Source: DATAYF01 sp036272735 (GTDB lineage: Bacteria > Chloroflexota > Ktedonobacteria > Ktedonobacterales > Ktedonobacteraceae). From it: DNA of 6,128 nt. The notes beneath the pieces are model-generated. The model did not search any database, was not told the DNA's origin, and saw only the letters and a list, made by a program, of their open reading frames with translations. Positions 1 through 4,920 of this stretch are shown here, one piece after another. Each line of letters opens with the position of its first letter. Position 1 is the first letter of the stretch. Position numbers and translations under genes: made by a program. Location: positions 1 through 6,128 of the forward strand of contig DATAYF010000250.1 of assembly GCA_036272735.1 (NCBI GenBank), read 5' to 3'.

Positions 1-17
1 AGGAAGTTCGACTTCCT
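1..17. repeat. Short hairpin at the window edge, possibly part of a longer element
   Basis: Positions 1-7 (AGGAAGT) and 11-17 (ACTTCCT) are perfect reverse complements around a TCG triloop. The left side is cut by the window, so the stem could be longer. It lies downstream of the minus-strand response regulator, so it could contribute to transcription end. No T-tract is visible inside the window. Confidence 0.35.
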
Positions 18-34
18 GTCTTGATTCCATGAAA

Positions 35-58
35 ATTCTCCTCAATCCCAAAGAGAAT
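35..58 (-). terminator. Weak candidate terminator of the response regulator gene
   Basis: ATTCTC (35-40) pairs with GAGAAT (53-58). Read on the minus strand the hairpin starts 23 bases after the stop codon of the regulator gene and is followed by TTTTC. The stem is only 6 bp, AT-rich, with a 12-base loop, so this is a weak call. Confidence 0.25.
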
Positions 59-81
59 ACATTCCGTTCGGTAAGTACGGA

Positions 82-837
82 CTAGCGGCGCTGACCAATG
101 TACGCCTCGTAGGCATGAGCAAGCAGCACGCGCCTGCCAGGATCGCTCGACGCGCCATCGATGCTGAAAAAGTTATACAATTCGCTCACCAGGTTTTCAA
201 GCGGGCCGATGTTCGGCTTCCCCTGCGCGTTCAAAAAGCCCATACGCAGCGCAATCTCGTCGTTACTCAGTCCCAGGGTAATCAAGGAGGCGCATTCTTG
301 CTGGCGAGGAGTCAGGTGTTGACCGTGCAAGCGTTTGAGCAGGTAGTCAAGCACTTCGGAATCGACGAACGTCTCGTGCTGGTGCATCACTGTCGTGACG
401 ATACTTTCTAAATACGTGGGCTCAATATTGGGAAAGAGCGCGTAGCCGTGCAGGCCAGTAGCCTTGCCAGTACTCAGGTTGAGGCGGGGCGTACGCTTGC
501 GTGTATACGCATGGCGAAAGACCTCGGCCGCCAGCGTCCAACTCGGATCTTGCGTATAAATGACTACATGCAGTTCTGGAGCCACCTCAAGCAGCGTGCG
601 CCCCAGGTCGATGCCATTCTCGTCACCCAGGCGCAGATCGGAAAGGATCAGCCACCCATCGAGCGCCGAGGATCGGCCCTGGCCCGATGTTTCCACGAGT
701 TGCATAGCATCGTCCGCGTTGCCAGCCTGTCCCATCAGCGTGAGCATGCGGGTCTCCGCGACAAACTCGCAGATGCCCCTACGCTTGATAGGGGTATCAT
801 CAATCACGATTACGGGCGTGGGAGATAGTGCTATCAT
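82..837 (-). CDS. Atypical NarL/FixJ-type response regulator (receiver plus LuxR-like HTH)
   Basis: A 251-aa cytoplasmic transcription factor of two-component type. Residues 8-155 form a receiver. Seen are the acidic pair D13/D14 (VIVIDD), the phosphoacceptor D67 in SDLRLGDENG, and T95 in VVIYTQD. The usual Lys of the fifth strand is absent: the matching segment reads GLHGYALFPN (129-138). About 20 extra, basic residues (roughly 108-128) precede it. Residues 174-227 match the GerE/LuxR helix-turn-helix pattern (LTPRQQECASLITLGLSNDE), with a few extra residues before the recognition helix. I chose the ATG at 837 because AAGGTGGTGA (854-845), one mismatch from the ideal anti-16S match, lies 7 bases upstream. 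An ATG at 861 would add 8 residues but has its AGGA only about one base away. It is transcribed away from 968-1881, which encodes another receiver-like protein. No partner kinase is visible. The family call is firm; the regulated genes are unknown. Confidence 0.85.
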   Translation of the reverse strand: MIALSPTPVIVIDDTPIKRRGICEFVAETRMLTLMGQAGNADDAMQLVETSGQGRSSALDGWLILSDLRLGDENGIDLGRTLLEVAPELHVVIYTQDPSWTLAAEVFRHAYTRKRTPRLNLSTGKATGLHGYALFPNIEPTYLESIVTTVMHQHETFVDSEVLDYLLKRLHGQHLTPRQQECASLITLGLSNDEIALRMGFLNAQGKPNIGPLENLVSELYNFFSIDGASSDPGRRVLLAHAYEAYIGQRR

Positions 838-876
838 GATCTTTTCACCACCTTGTTCCATGTCCTTCCAGGTGGT

Positions 877-885
877 AGTATAGCA
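877..885 (-). promoter_or_regulatory. Candidate extended -10 promoter of the response regulator gene
   Basis: On the minus strand TGCTATACT (885-877) fits an extended -10 element (TGn plus TATACT, five of six matches to TATAAT). No good -35 is visible at 16-18 bases upstream, which extended -10 promoters tolerate. The start site would fall near 870, giving a leader of about 33 bases before the ATG at 837. It lies in the divergent gap shared with the gene at 968. Confidence 0.4.
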
Positions 886-967
886 ATATGTCGCGATTTA
901 TGCTAGAGCGAAGAAGCGGCAGAATGTGTACTTGTGAATTTACAGCAGCAGAAAGGTAATTTGTATC

Positions 968-1480
968 GTGTCTGGTGCTAACAACCCTGAATATCCACAA
1001 AAATCTCAAATTCTTGGGCAAGGTCATGGACTCAGCAATGAAGAAGGGCAGATGATTCAGCAGATGATCCGCGAGGAACAGCATTCCTCACGCGAACTGT
1101 CCATTCCCCAGGAAGACCTGGCAGGCGAAGCAACAACGCAAATGGCTCCCGACGTCGCGCAAGTCGTCGAGGCGAGCCACGTGCGCGAAATACTTGATAT
1201 GTTCAATCGTGACTATCTCTATGGGCAGGGACGCTTCGACGAATATAAAAAGGGTCTCATCCTCAAATGGGGTGATGGCTACTCGCGCAAGCATATCTGG
1301 ATGACCGTAGAAAACGGGAACCTGATTTTTGAGACCAGCCACGCCAAAAAGTGCGATAAGCCCTATTGTACTGGGACGCACCACGTTTTGACGCCCGATC
1401 TGTACACCAACATGGATGTCATCAATCAAGAACTGGGCGATAGTTTCCGCCGCCCCGTATATGAAACGCCGGAAGATTAG
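968..1480 (+). CDS. Protein of unknown function, first gene of a two-gene operon
   Basis: A 170-aa soluble protein I do not recognise. Residues 1-65 are rich in Gln, Glu and Ser and look disordered. Residues 66-170 look folded, with alternating strands and helices (VREILDMFNRDYLYGQGRF, then GLILKWGDGYSRKHIWMTV). A metal-ligand-like cluster, KKCDKPYCTGTHH (127-139), offers C129, C134, H138 and H139. Its PYCTGTH part resembles the end of the CDGSH iron-sulfur motif (P-x-C-D-G-S/T-H), but the Asp is Thr and the first CxC pair is missing. There is no signal peptide or membrane segment. The start is GTG at 968, with AAAGGT (952-957) ten bases upstream; an internal ATG at 1052 is an alternative. 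Eleven bases separate it from the next gene, so the two are very likely co-transcribed and may act together. Confidence 0.75.
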   Translation: MSGANNPEYPQKSQILGQGHGLSNEEGQMIQQMIREEQHSSRELSIPQEDLAGEATTQMAPDVAQVVEASHVREILDMFNRDYLYGQGRFDEYKKGLILKWGDGYSRKHIWMTVENGNLIFETSHAKKCDKPYCTGTHHVLTPDLYTNMDVINQELGDSFRRPVYETPED

Positions 1481-1491
1481 AGGGAACGTTG

Positions 1492-1881
1492 GTGAGTACA
1501 AGCATCGTTGCGTTGGAAAAGGACCTTTTCTTCGCGGTAAAGATTCGCGATACCCTGCGTCACCACGACATAGAGGCTAACATCGTGCGCACGCTGTCGG
1601 CGTTCGAGCAGCGCATTGCCGCGAACGATGAGAACAATGAAGGCCAGACGCGGCCTGCCCTGGCGATTGTCAACACGGCGACCGTGGGGCTGGATTGGGA
1701 AGCCGCCATCAGAGCAGCACGCGCCCAGGGGCTACCGGTGCTGGCCTTTGGTTCTCACATGGACCTGGAAGCGCGAGAAAAAGCGTTACAGGCGGGCGCA
1801 CAGCAAGTGGTCGCCAACTCAAAATTTACCAGCGACATGTATGGGCTGGTATCGCGTTTTTTAGAAGAGAAGGGTGCATGA
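1492..1881 (+). CDS. Stand-alone receiver-like protein lacking the phosphoacceptor Asp (pseudo-receiver)
   Basis: A 129-aa single-domain protein with the CheY-like pattern of alternating hydrophobic strands and helices. IVALEKD (5-11) corresponds to strand 1 with acidic residues. ALAIVNTATVGLDW (56-69) to strand 3 and its loop, PVLAFGSH (82-89) to strand 4 with S88 at the Thr/Ser position, and GAQQVVANSKF (102-112) to strand 5. The residue expected to be the phosphorylated Asp is N61, so normal phosphotransfer is unlikely. The switch Lys is not clearly in place (S110/K111). It probably signals by protein contact; this is inference. GTG at 1492 is preferred because AGGG (1481-1484) is 7 bases upstream; TTG at 1489 is the alternative. 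It follows the 170-aa gene by 11 bases. Its last Ala codon and TGA stop lie inside the palindrome at 1874-1942. Confidence 0.8.
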   Translation: MSTSIVALEKDLFFAVKIRDTLRHHDIEANIVRTLSAFEQRIAANDENNEGQTRPALAIVNTATVGLDWEAAIRAARAQGLPVLAFGSHMDLEAREKALQAGAQQVVANSKFTSDMYGLVSRFLEEKGA

Positions 1882-1942
1882 ATGCAATGATGGATATTGA
1901 TGGTCTCCGAGACCATCAATATCCATCATTGCATTCATGCAC
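1874..1942. repeat. Long palindrome P1 between convergent genes (34-bp arms, 1-base centre)
   Basis: Positions 1874-1907 are exactly reverse-complementary to 1909-1942, with C1908 as the only central base. The arms stop pairing at 1873/1943. Each arm carries GATG, five bases, then TGATGG, the architecture shared with the elements at 4479-4534 and 6077-6128. It contains the stop codons of both flanking genes, at mirror-image positions (TGA 1879-1881 plus strand, TGA 1937-1935 minus strand). As RNA it would form a very stable hairpin from either strand. No T-tract follows on either side, so it is not a classical intrinsic terminator, although it could protect 3' ends or be cut by RNase III. Confidence 0.95.
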
Positions 1943-2141
1943 GTAACATAATATCGTGCATGCGTCGATACGGCATCGGCAGGAGGGACAGGCGGTAGCC
2001 GAGAGCATGCTTTTCCACGCTAGACTGCTGGTGGTGATAGGCCCAGCGTTTAGGGAGAAACTTCTGCGCCGAGAAAAACTGGCGCTGGAAGAAAAGTGGA
2101 TTGCTGCGATAATGTGGTCGATGGGCAATTCGTCCGCTCAT
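1935..2141 (-). CDS. Probable small basic/aromatic protein of unknown function
   Basis: A 68-aa reading frame rich in Arg, His, Phe, Tyr and Gln (for example NPLFFQRQFF and PKRWAYHHQQ). I do not recognise it. Support for translation is good: GAGGAG (2152-2147) lies 5 bases before the ATG at 2141. Codon choice also resembles its neighbours (CAG for Gln, AAG for Lys, CGC and CTG frequent). There is no signal peptide and no clear membrane segment. It lies downstream of the terminator at 2185-2221, so it needs read-through from the Fe-S carrier gene or its own promoter, and I see no convincing promoter. Its stop codon falls in the right arm of palindrome P1, so it converges on the pseudo-receiver gene. 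It could still be a chance frame in intergenic DNA. Confidence 0.5.
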   Translation of the reverse strand: MSGRIAHRPHYRSNPLFFQRQFFSAQKFLPKRWAYHHQQSSVEKHALGYRLSLLPMPYRRMHDIMLRA

Positions 2142-2184
2142 GCAAACTCCTCAATATATGTATTGCAAGCAAGACAAAAAACAC

Positions 2185-2221
2185 AAAAGGTTCTCCTTAT
2201 TAATACGCAGGAGAACCTTTT
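2185..2221. terminator. Bidirectional intrinsic terminator after the Fe-S carrier gene
   Basis: AAAAGGTTCTCCT (2185-2197) pairs perfectly with AGGAGAACCTTTT (2209-2221): a 13-bp stem with an 11-base loop. On the minus strand the stem ends in TTTT and then GTGTTTTTTG, which suits the gene at 2257-2661. On the plus strand it is followed by further T residues, so it should work in both directions. A small hairpin, CACCC-ATA-GGGTG (2227-2239), sits between it and the stop codon of that gene. Confidence 0.9.
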
Positions 2222-2256
2222 TTGCTCACCCATAGGGTGTCAGATGCGTGTGGTAC

Positions 2257-2661
2257 TTAGTGGCCGCAGCCGCAGCTACGAGCCTCACCGCCGCCATCAG
2301 CAGTTTTGAAGGAATGACCACAACCACAGCTAGAGACTGCATTAGGGTTGTTGACCGTGAAGCCAGCGCCCATCAAGCTATCAACGTAGTCGACTTCGCT
2401 ACCGTTGATATACGCGAGGCTCATGTCATCAACAAAGACCTTGAGGTCTCCTTCAGCCATGATCGTCGTATCGCCCTCTTGCTCTTCATCCAAAGTCATT
2501 CCATACTGAAGGCCGGAGCAGCCGCCTCCAGCGACGAAAATGCGCAGACCAAGACCAGGATCATTCTCTTGTTTCAGCAGTTCACGAACTTTTTCGGCCG
2601 CGGTAGGAGTCATCGTGACAATGCTTGTCTCGGTCGCCAATTGCTGGTTCTGCTCAATCAT
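2257..2661 (-). CDS. A-type iron-sulfur cluster carrier, HesB/IscA/ErpA family, with a second Cys motif at the C-terminus
   Basis: A 134-aa cytosolic protein that, by family knowledge, receives Fe-S clusters from the scaffold and inserts them into apo-enzymes. The three ligand cysteines are present: C48 in GGGCSGLQY, and C112 and C114 in SCGCGHSF. The core (14-118) fits the family throughout (MTPTAAEKVRELL at the start). Unusual is a 16-residue tail ending in a second SCGCGH (C130, C132). The start at 2661 is supported by AGAGGT (2676-2671) 9 bases upstream. It is also supported by a promoter whose -10 box covers the longer upstream ATG at 2754, so that longer form could not be made from it. 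Whether it is iscA, sufA or erpA cannot be decided because no isc/suf genes are adjacent. It is transcribed alone or with the 68-aa gene if the terminator leaks. Confidence 0.93.
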   Translation of the reverse strand: MIEQNQQLATETSIVTMTPTAAEKVRELLKQENDPGLGLRIFVAGGGCSGLQYGMTLDEEQEGDTTIMAEGDLKVFVDDMSLAYINGSEVDYVDSLMGAGFTVNNPNAVSSCGCGHSFKTADGGGEARSCGCGH

Positions 2662-2722
2662 GTAATATACACCTCTTCCAAAGAGATCAAATTGTGATCC
2701 CTTGATTGTAAGATACCATAAA

Positions 2723-2746
2723 AAACATGTTGACGCAATCATGTTT
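2723..2746. promoter_or_regulatory. Candidate operator dyad at the start site of the Fe-S carrier promoter
   Basis: AAACATG (2723-2729) and CATGTTT (2740-2746) are perfect 7-bp inverted repeats separated by 10 bases. They lie immediately downstream of the expected transcription start near 2746. That geometry fits repressor binding or an RNA stem at the 5' end. It does not obviously match the IscR consensus I know, so the binding protein is unknown. Confidence 0.35.
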
Positions 2747-2752
2747 ACTGGC

Positions 2753-2781
2753 ATTATACCCTACACAAAATGAAGCGTCAA
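2753..2781 (-). promoter_or_regulatory. Sigma-70-type promoter of the Fe-S carrier gene
   Basis: On the minus strand TTGACG (2781-2776), a 17-base spacer and TATAAT (2758-2753) give a near-consensus vegetative promoter. Expected start is near 2746, giving a leader of about 85 bases before the ATG at 2661. A weaker second candidate, TTGCGT (2738-2733), 17 bases, TATCTT (2715-2710), lies just downstream. The promoter sits within the 141-bp gap after the protease gene, so the carrier need not depend on protease transcription. Confidence 0.8.
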
Positions 2782-2802
2782 GGCGCGAGGCGCAATGCGA
2801 CA

Positions 2803-4437
2803 TTATAAGCCAAAACGCTGTTGAACGCGAATGACGTTCGCCAGCAAGCCTGGTATGGCGGGAGCAGAGCCAAACAGCATTTCACCCTGACGCTCTTCAC
2901 CCCGCGCCAGGCGCGCCATGACGTTGGTAGCCGACCAGCCTTGCGCCACAAGATGCGCTCCCAGCGCGCTTACAATTGCCGTGGAAAAGGATGTGCCCGA
3001 CCAATCAGCCCAGCCAGTTGCATTTTGTTCGCCACTGGGAAAGAGCGGCGAGATGTAGAGACCACGCACGGCATCGGGCAATCCATCGGCATCCAGTAAT
3101 CCATAGCTATCACCACCAAGCGTTGCCACACCAAACGGAGACGGCGGCACAGTAGCGGCATTGGCGTAGCGTGCTGGCGCAAACTGGCTGTTGACGGAGG
3201 AGACGCTGAGTGTGCTGTCATAACGTGCGGGCGCTCGTGGGGGCCGTGGAACATGTCCCTGTTGCGTGGCCGCGAACGAATCGTTGCCAGCCGAAGCAAC
3301 GATACACGCGCCATTGGCGTATAAGCCTTCAAACAAGAGGCGTAGACCATCTTCGATGTGGTTGAGAAGCCGCGTCACGCCCATCAATTGCGTGGTCGGC
3401 CAGCGCCGATCATGCAGCCAGACATAGGGGAGCCGACGCATATCCGGCATAATTGTAAGACTGAGGTTTAGCACCAGGCGGCGCACAGAGCCCGTGACCA
3501 GCTCGCGTTCGAGGTCGGTGAGGGCGGCAAACAGGGCATACAGGTCGCCACCGCCATAATCATTCAGGACACGAACCAGGCGAATATGCGCGCGTGGAGC
3601 AATATCGCGAATTAAACCGGCCACGGCCAGCCCATGATCGGGCATGAGATAATAGGTCGCCTCGTTCTGGTAGTTGCGTCCCGAACTAATATCGTTGGTG
3701 AGGGGGTAACGATCATATTCGACCGCGAACGAGCCATCTTCGTTGCGCAGATCCAACGAGAGGCGTTGGAGTAGCCAGTTGCGCCGCAGTTCAGGACGTG
3801 TGGAGGCACTGCGAATACGATCAGGATGGGGCGCGGTATCGAGCACAGCCACCAGCACATCCTCAGCCCCTCTGATGTCGAGCGGAATCACCGGATCGAC
3901 CAGGCGAGTGTGCCAGCCAAAACGAACGTTGCTAGCCGGGGAGGCATCCAATAAGGGGGCGGGTTGTGGCGGCACAGCGGGTCCGCTATCGGCGTAATAG
4001 AGTGGGGCTGCGGTTACCAACCAGTTTGGCATGGCCGAGACCACGCAGAGACCTCCCTGCGCTAGCCCTTCGAGGTGACCTTGCAAACAGGAAAGCGCCA
4101 TCGGCACGGCATCGGGCATTTCTGGATCGCTATGGCGGGTATGAAAAAAGATCGCCAGCAGCGGCTGCTTGCGATGGAGGCCGAAAATAAACGCGCGGCG
4201 ACGGATCGGAGGCATGGTAGGAGCAGCTTGCCAGCGTCCATAGGTGCCATACAATTCCAGGGACAGTTCGTGTTCTTGTAATGCCCCATTTAGCTGTGTT
4301 CGAACCTGTTCAATTAAAATATCCATGGTATCATCGGAGGGCAAGCGCGGCAAACGAACCACAACGATCATTTCACCAGGCACCCAGTAATATAGACCAT
4401 CCGGCGTCCCCATGAGCTGGGCCGAGCTAAGAGACAT
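2803..4437 (-). CDS. Subtilisin-family (S8) serine protease without an obvious signal peptide
   Basis: A 544-aa serine endopeptidase. The full triad and oxyanion residue are visible. D200 is in VLVAVLDTAP, H268 in MPDHGLAVAGLIRDIAP, N385 in CIVASAGND, and S483 in WSGTSFSTAIVSALGA. Residues 1-30 hold no signal peptide, and I see no membrane segment. The product therefore looks cytoplasmic or leaves by an unusual route. Residues 1-185 precede the catalytic domain. YYWVPGEMIVVVRLP (16-30) resembles the opening strand of subtilisin propeptides, but the rest is longer than a usual I9 propeptide and unrecognised. In-frame TGA lies two codons before the ATG at 4437, so this is the first possible ATG. 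Its GGAGGG (4456-4451) is 13 bases away, rather far, and fits the overlapping mini-ORF at 4441-4427 better. No terminator is visible after the stop. Substrate unknown. Confidence 0.9.
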   Translation of the reverse strand: MSLSSAQLMGTPDGLYYWVPGEMIVVVRLPRLPSDDTMDILIEQVRTQLNGALQEHELSLELYGTYGRWQAAPTMPPIRRRAFIFGLHRKQPLLAIFFHTRHSDPEMPDAVPMALSCLQGHLEGLAQGGLCVVSAMPNWLVTAAPLYYADSGPAVPPQPAPLLDASPASNVRFGWHTRLVDPVIPLDIRGAEDVLVAVLDTAPHPDRIRSASTRPELRRNWLLQRLSLDLRNEDGSFAVEYDRYPLTNDISSGRNYQNEATYYLMPDHGLAVAGLIRDIAPRAHIRLVRVLNDYGGGDLYALFAALTDLERELVTGSVRRLVLNLSLTIMPDMRRLPYVWLHDRRWPTTQLMGVTRLLNHIEDGLRLLFEGLYANGACIVASAGNDSFAATQQGHVPRPPRAPARYDSTLSVSSVNSQFAPARYANAATVPPSPFGVATLGGDSYGLLDADGLPDAVRGLYISPLFPSGEQNATGWADWSGTSFSTAIVSALGAHLVAQGWSATNVMARLARGEERQGEMLFGSAPAIPGLLANVIRVQQRFGL

Positions 4438-4441
4438 ACAT
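4427..4441 (-). other. Four-codon out-of-frame mini-ORF overlapping the protease start
   Basis: On the minus strand ATG (4441-4439) opens a frame reading Met-Tyr-Val-Ser-stop, with TAG at 4429-4427. It overlaps the protease ATG (4437-4435) in another frame. The Shine-Dalgarno GGAGGG lies 9 bases from this ATG, against 13 bases from the protease ATG. Ribosomes could therefore start here and re-initiate on the protease. It may also be chance. Confidence 0.25.
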
Positions 4442-4478
4442 CAACGTTCTCCCTCCGTGGATTGTGGCAAGATTATGC

Positions 4479-4534
4479 TATATATTGATGAGTATTGATG
4501 GAACCATGGTTCCATCAATACTCATCAATATATA
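4479..4534. repeat. Long perfect palindrome P2 in the protease leader (28-bp arms, no loop)
   Basis: Positions 4479-4506 are exactly reverse-complementary to 4507-4534, centred on CCATGG. Each arm has the shared plan GATG, five bases, TGATGG. It ends 41 bases before the protease start codon and lies about 45 bases inside the mRNA expected from the promoter at 4587-4615. The transcript would carry a stem of about 26 bp upstream of the ribosome site. No T-tract follows on the minus strand, so premature termination is not indicated. A weak -10-like CATAAT (4477-4472) borders it. Confidence 0.95.
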
Positions 4535-4586
4535 CGGCGTAGCGTGGCACACGTGCGACAGAGTGAATAGAGCTTCCTAGCGCCCT

Positions 4587-4615
4587 ATTATAGCCGAACC
4601 AGCGCAAAGAGACAA
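4587..4615 (-). promoter_or_regulatory. Sigma-70-type promoter of the protease gene
   Basis: On the minus strand TTGTCT (4615-4610), a 17-base spacer and TATAAT (4592-4587) form a good promoter pointing at the protease. The expected start is near 4580, giving a leader of about 143 bases that includes palindrome P2. No other minus-strand gene lies between it and the protease. Confidence 0.7.
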
Positions 4616-4630
4616 TCAGGACCTTGCGCT
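4601..4630. promoter_or_regulatory. Candidate operator dyad bracketing the protease -35 box
   Basis: AGCGCAA (4601-4607) and TTGCGCT (4624-4630) are perfect 7-bp inverted repeats with 16 bases between them. The -35 hexamer (4610-4615) lies inside the dyad. This placement is usual for a repressor or an activator of the adjacent promoter. The protein is unknown. Confidence 0.4.
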
Positions 4631-4904
4631 ACTTCTCCTAGATCGTGATGGTAACCTATAGTTAAACTTCTATTCCATATGGTACGCCGCGATACAAACA
4701 ACCAACTCCTCACGTTGTAGTTAGTAGAAGTAAGTACTGGCCAACCCAGGTAAAAGCATGGCGAGAAAACAGGCATCATATCGATATATATTGTTTTTTA
4801 ACGTCTATTGTACCGAAGGCAATATAGAGGACTCATAAGTTAAATGTCTCTCTATTTTTCTATGCTTTAGCAACTCATGGGCATTGGTCGGGTGTTACAT
4901 ATGG
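4631..4904. other. Intergenic region without a supported gene
   Basis: I see no credible coding region or RNA gene here. The only minus-strand frame (4588-4779) lacks a Shine-Dalgarno site. The second half is AT-rich (ATATCGATAT at 4778-4787, then a T6 tract), and an imperfect dyad TATTG/CAATA lies at 4806-4824. The promoter of the gene at 4921 should be within it. TATGCT (4861-4866) is a possible -10, but no matching -35 is seen. Confidence 0.5.
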
Positions 4905-4920
4905 AAAGGGGAATGAATAA

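Noticed and set aside
115..883. Plus-strand frames opposite the response regulator
   Set aside because: They are antisense shadows; the minus-strand frame has clear receiver and helix-turn-helix motifs.
1916..2128. Minus-strand frame of 70 aa reading through P1
   Set aside because: No Shine-Dalgarno site; it is a shifted-frame shadow of the 68-aa frame with poor codon use.
1956..2309. Plus-strand frame of 117 aa across the intergenic region
   Set aside because: It runs through the terminator at 2185-2221 and into the 3' end of the Fe-S carrier. It overlaps the better supported 68-aa frame.
2257..2754. Longer version of the Fe-S carrier starting at 2754
   Set aside because: Its start overlaps the -10 box of the promoter at 2753-2781, it has no Shine-Dalgarno site, and the added residues are unlike the family.
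2730..2759. Plus-strand promoter-like TTGACG with TTATAC 18 bases downstream
   Set aside because: It would drive only antisense transcription of the protease end, and its boxes overlap the stronger minus-strand promoter and dyad.
4588..4779. Minus-strand 63-aa frame between the protease and the secreted protein gene
   Set aside because: AT-rich upstream sequence with no Shine-Dalgarno site, no recognisable features, and it ends inside the protease promoter.
4535..4920. tRNA or other structured RNA gene in the long intergenic region
   Set aside because: No cloverleaf, no T-loop motif and no strong stem set was found by eye.
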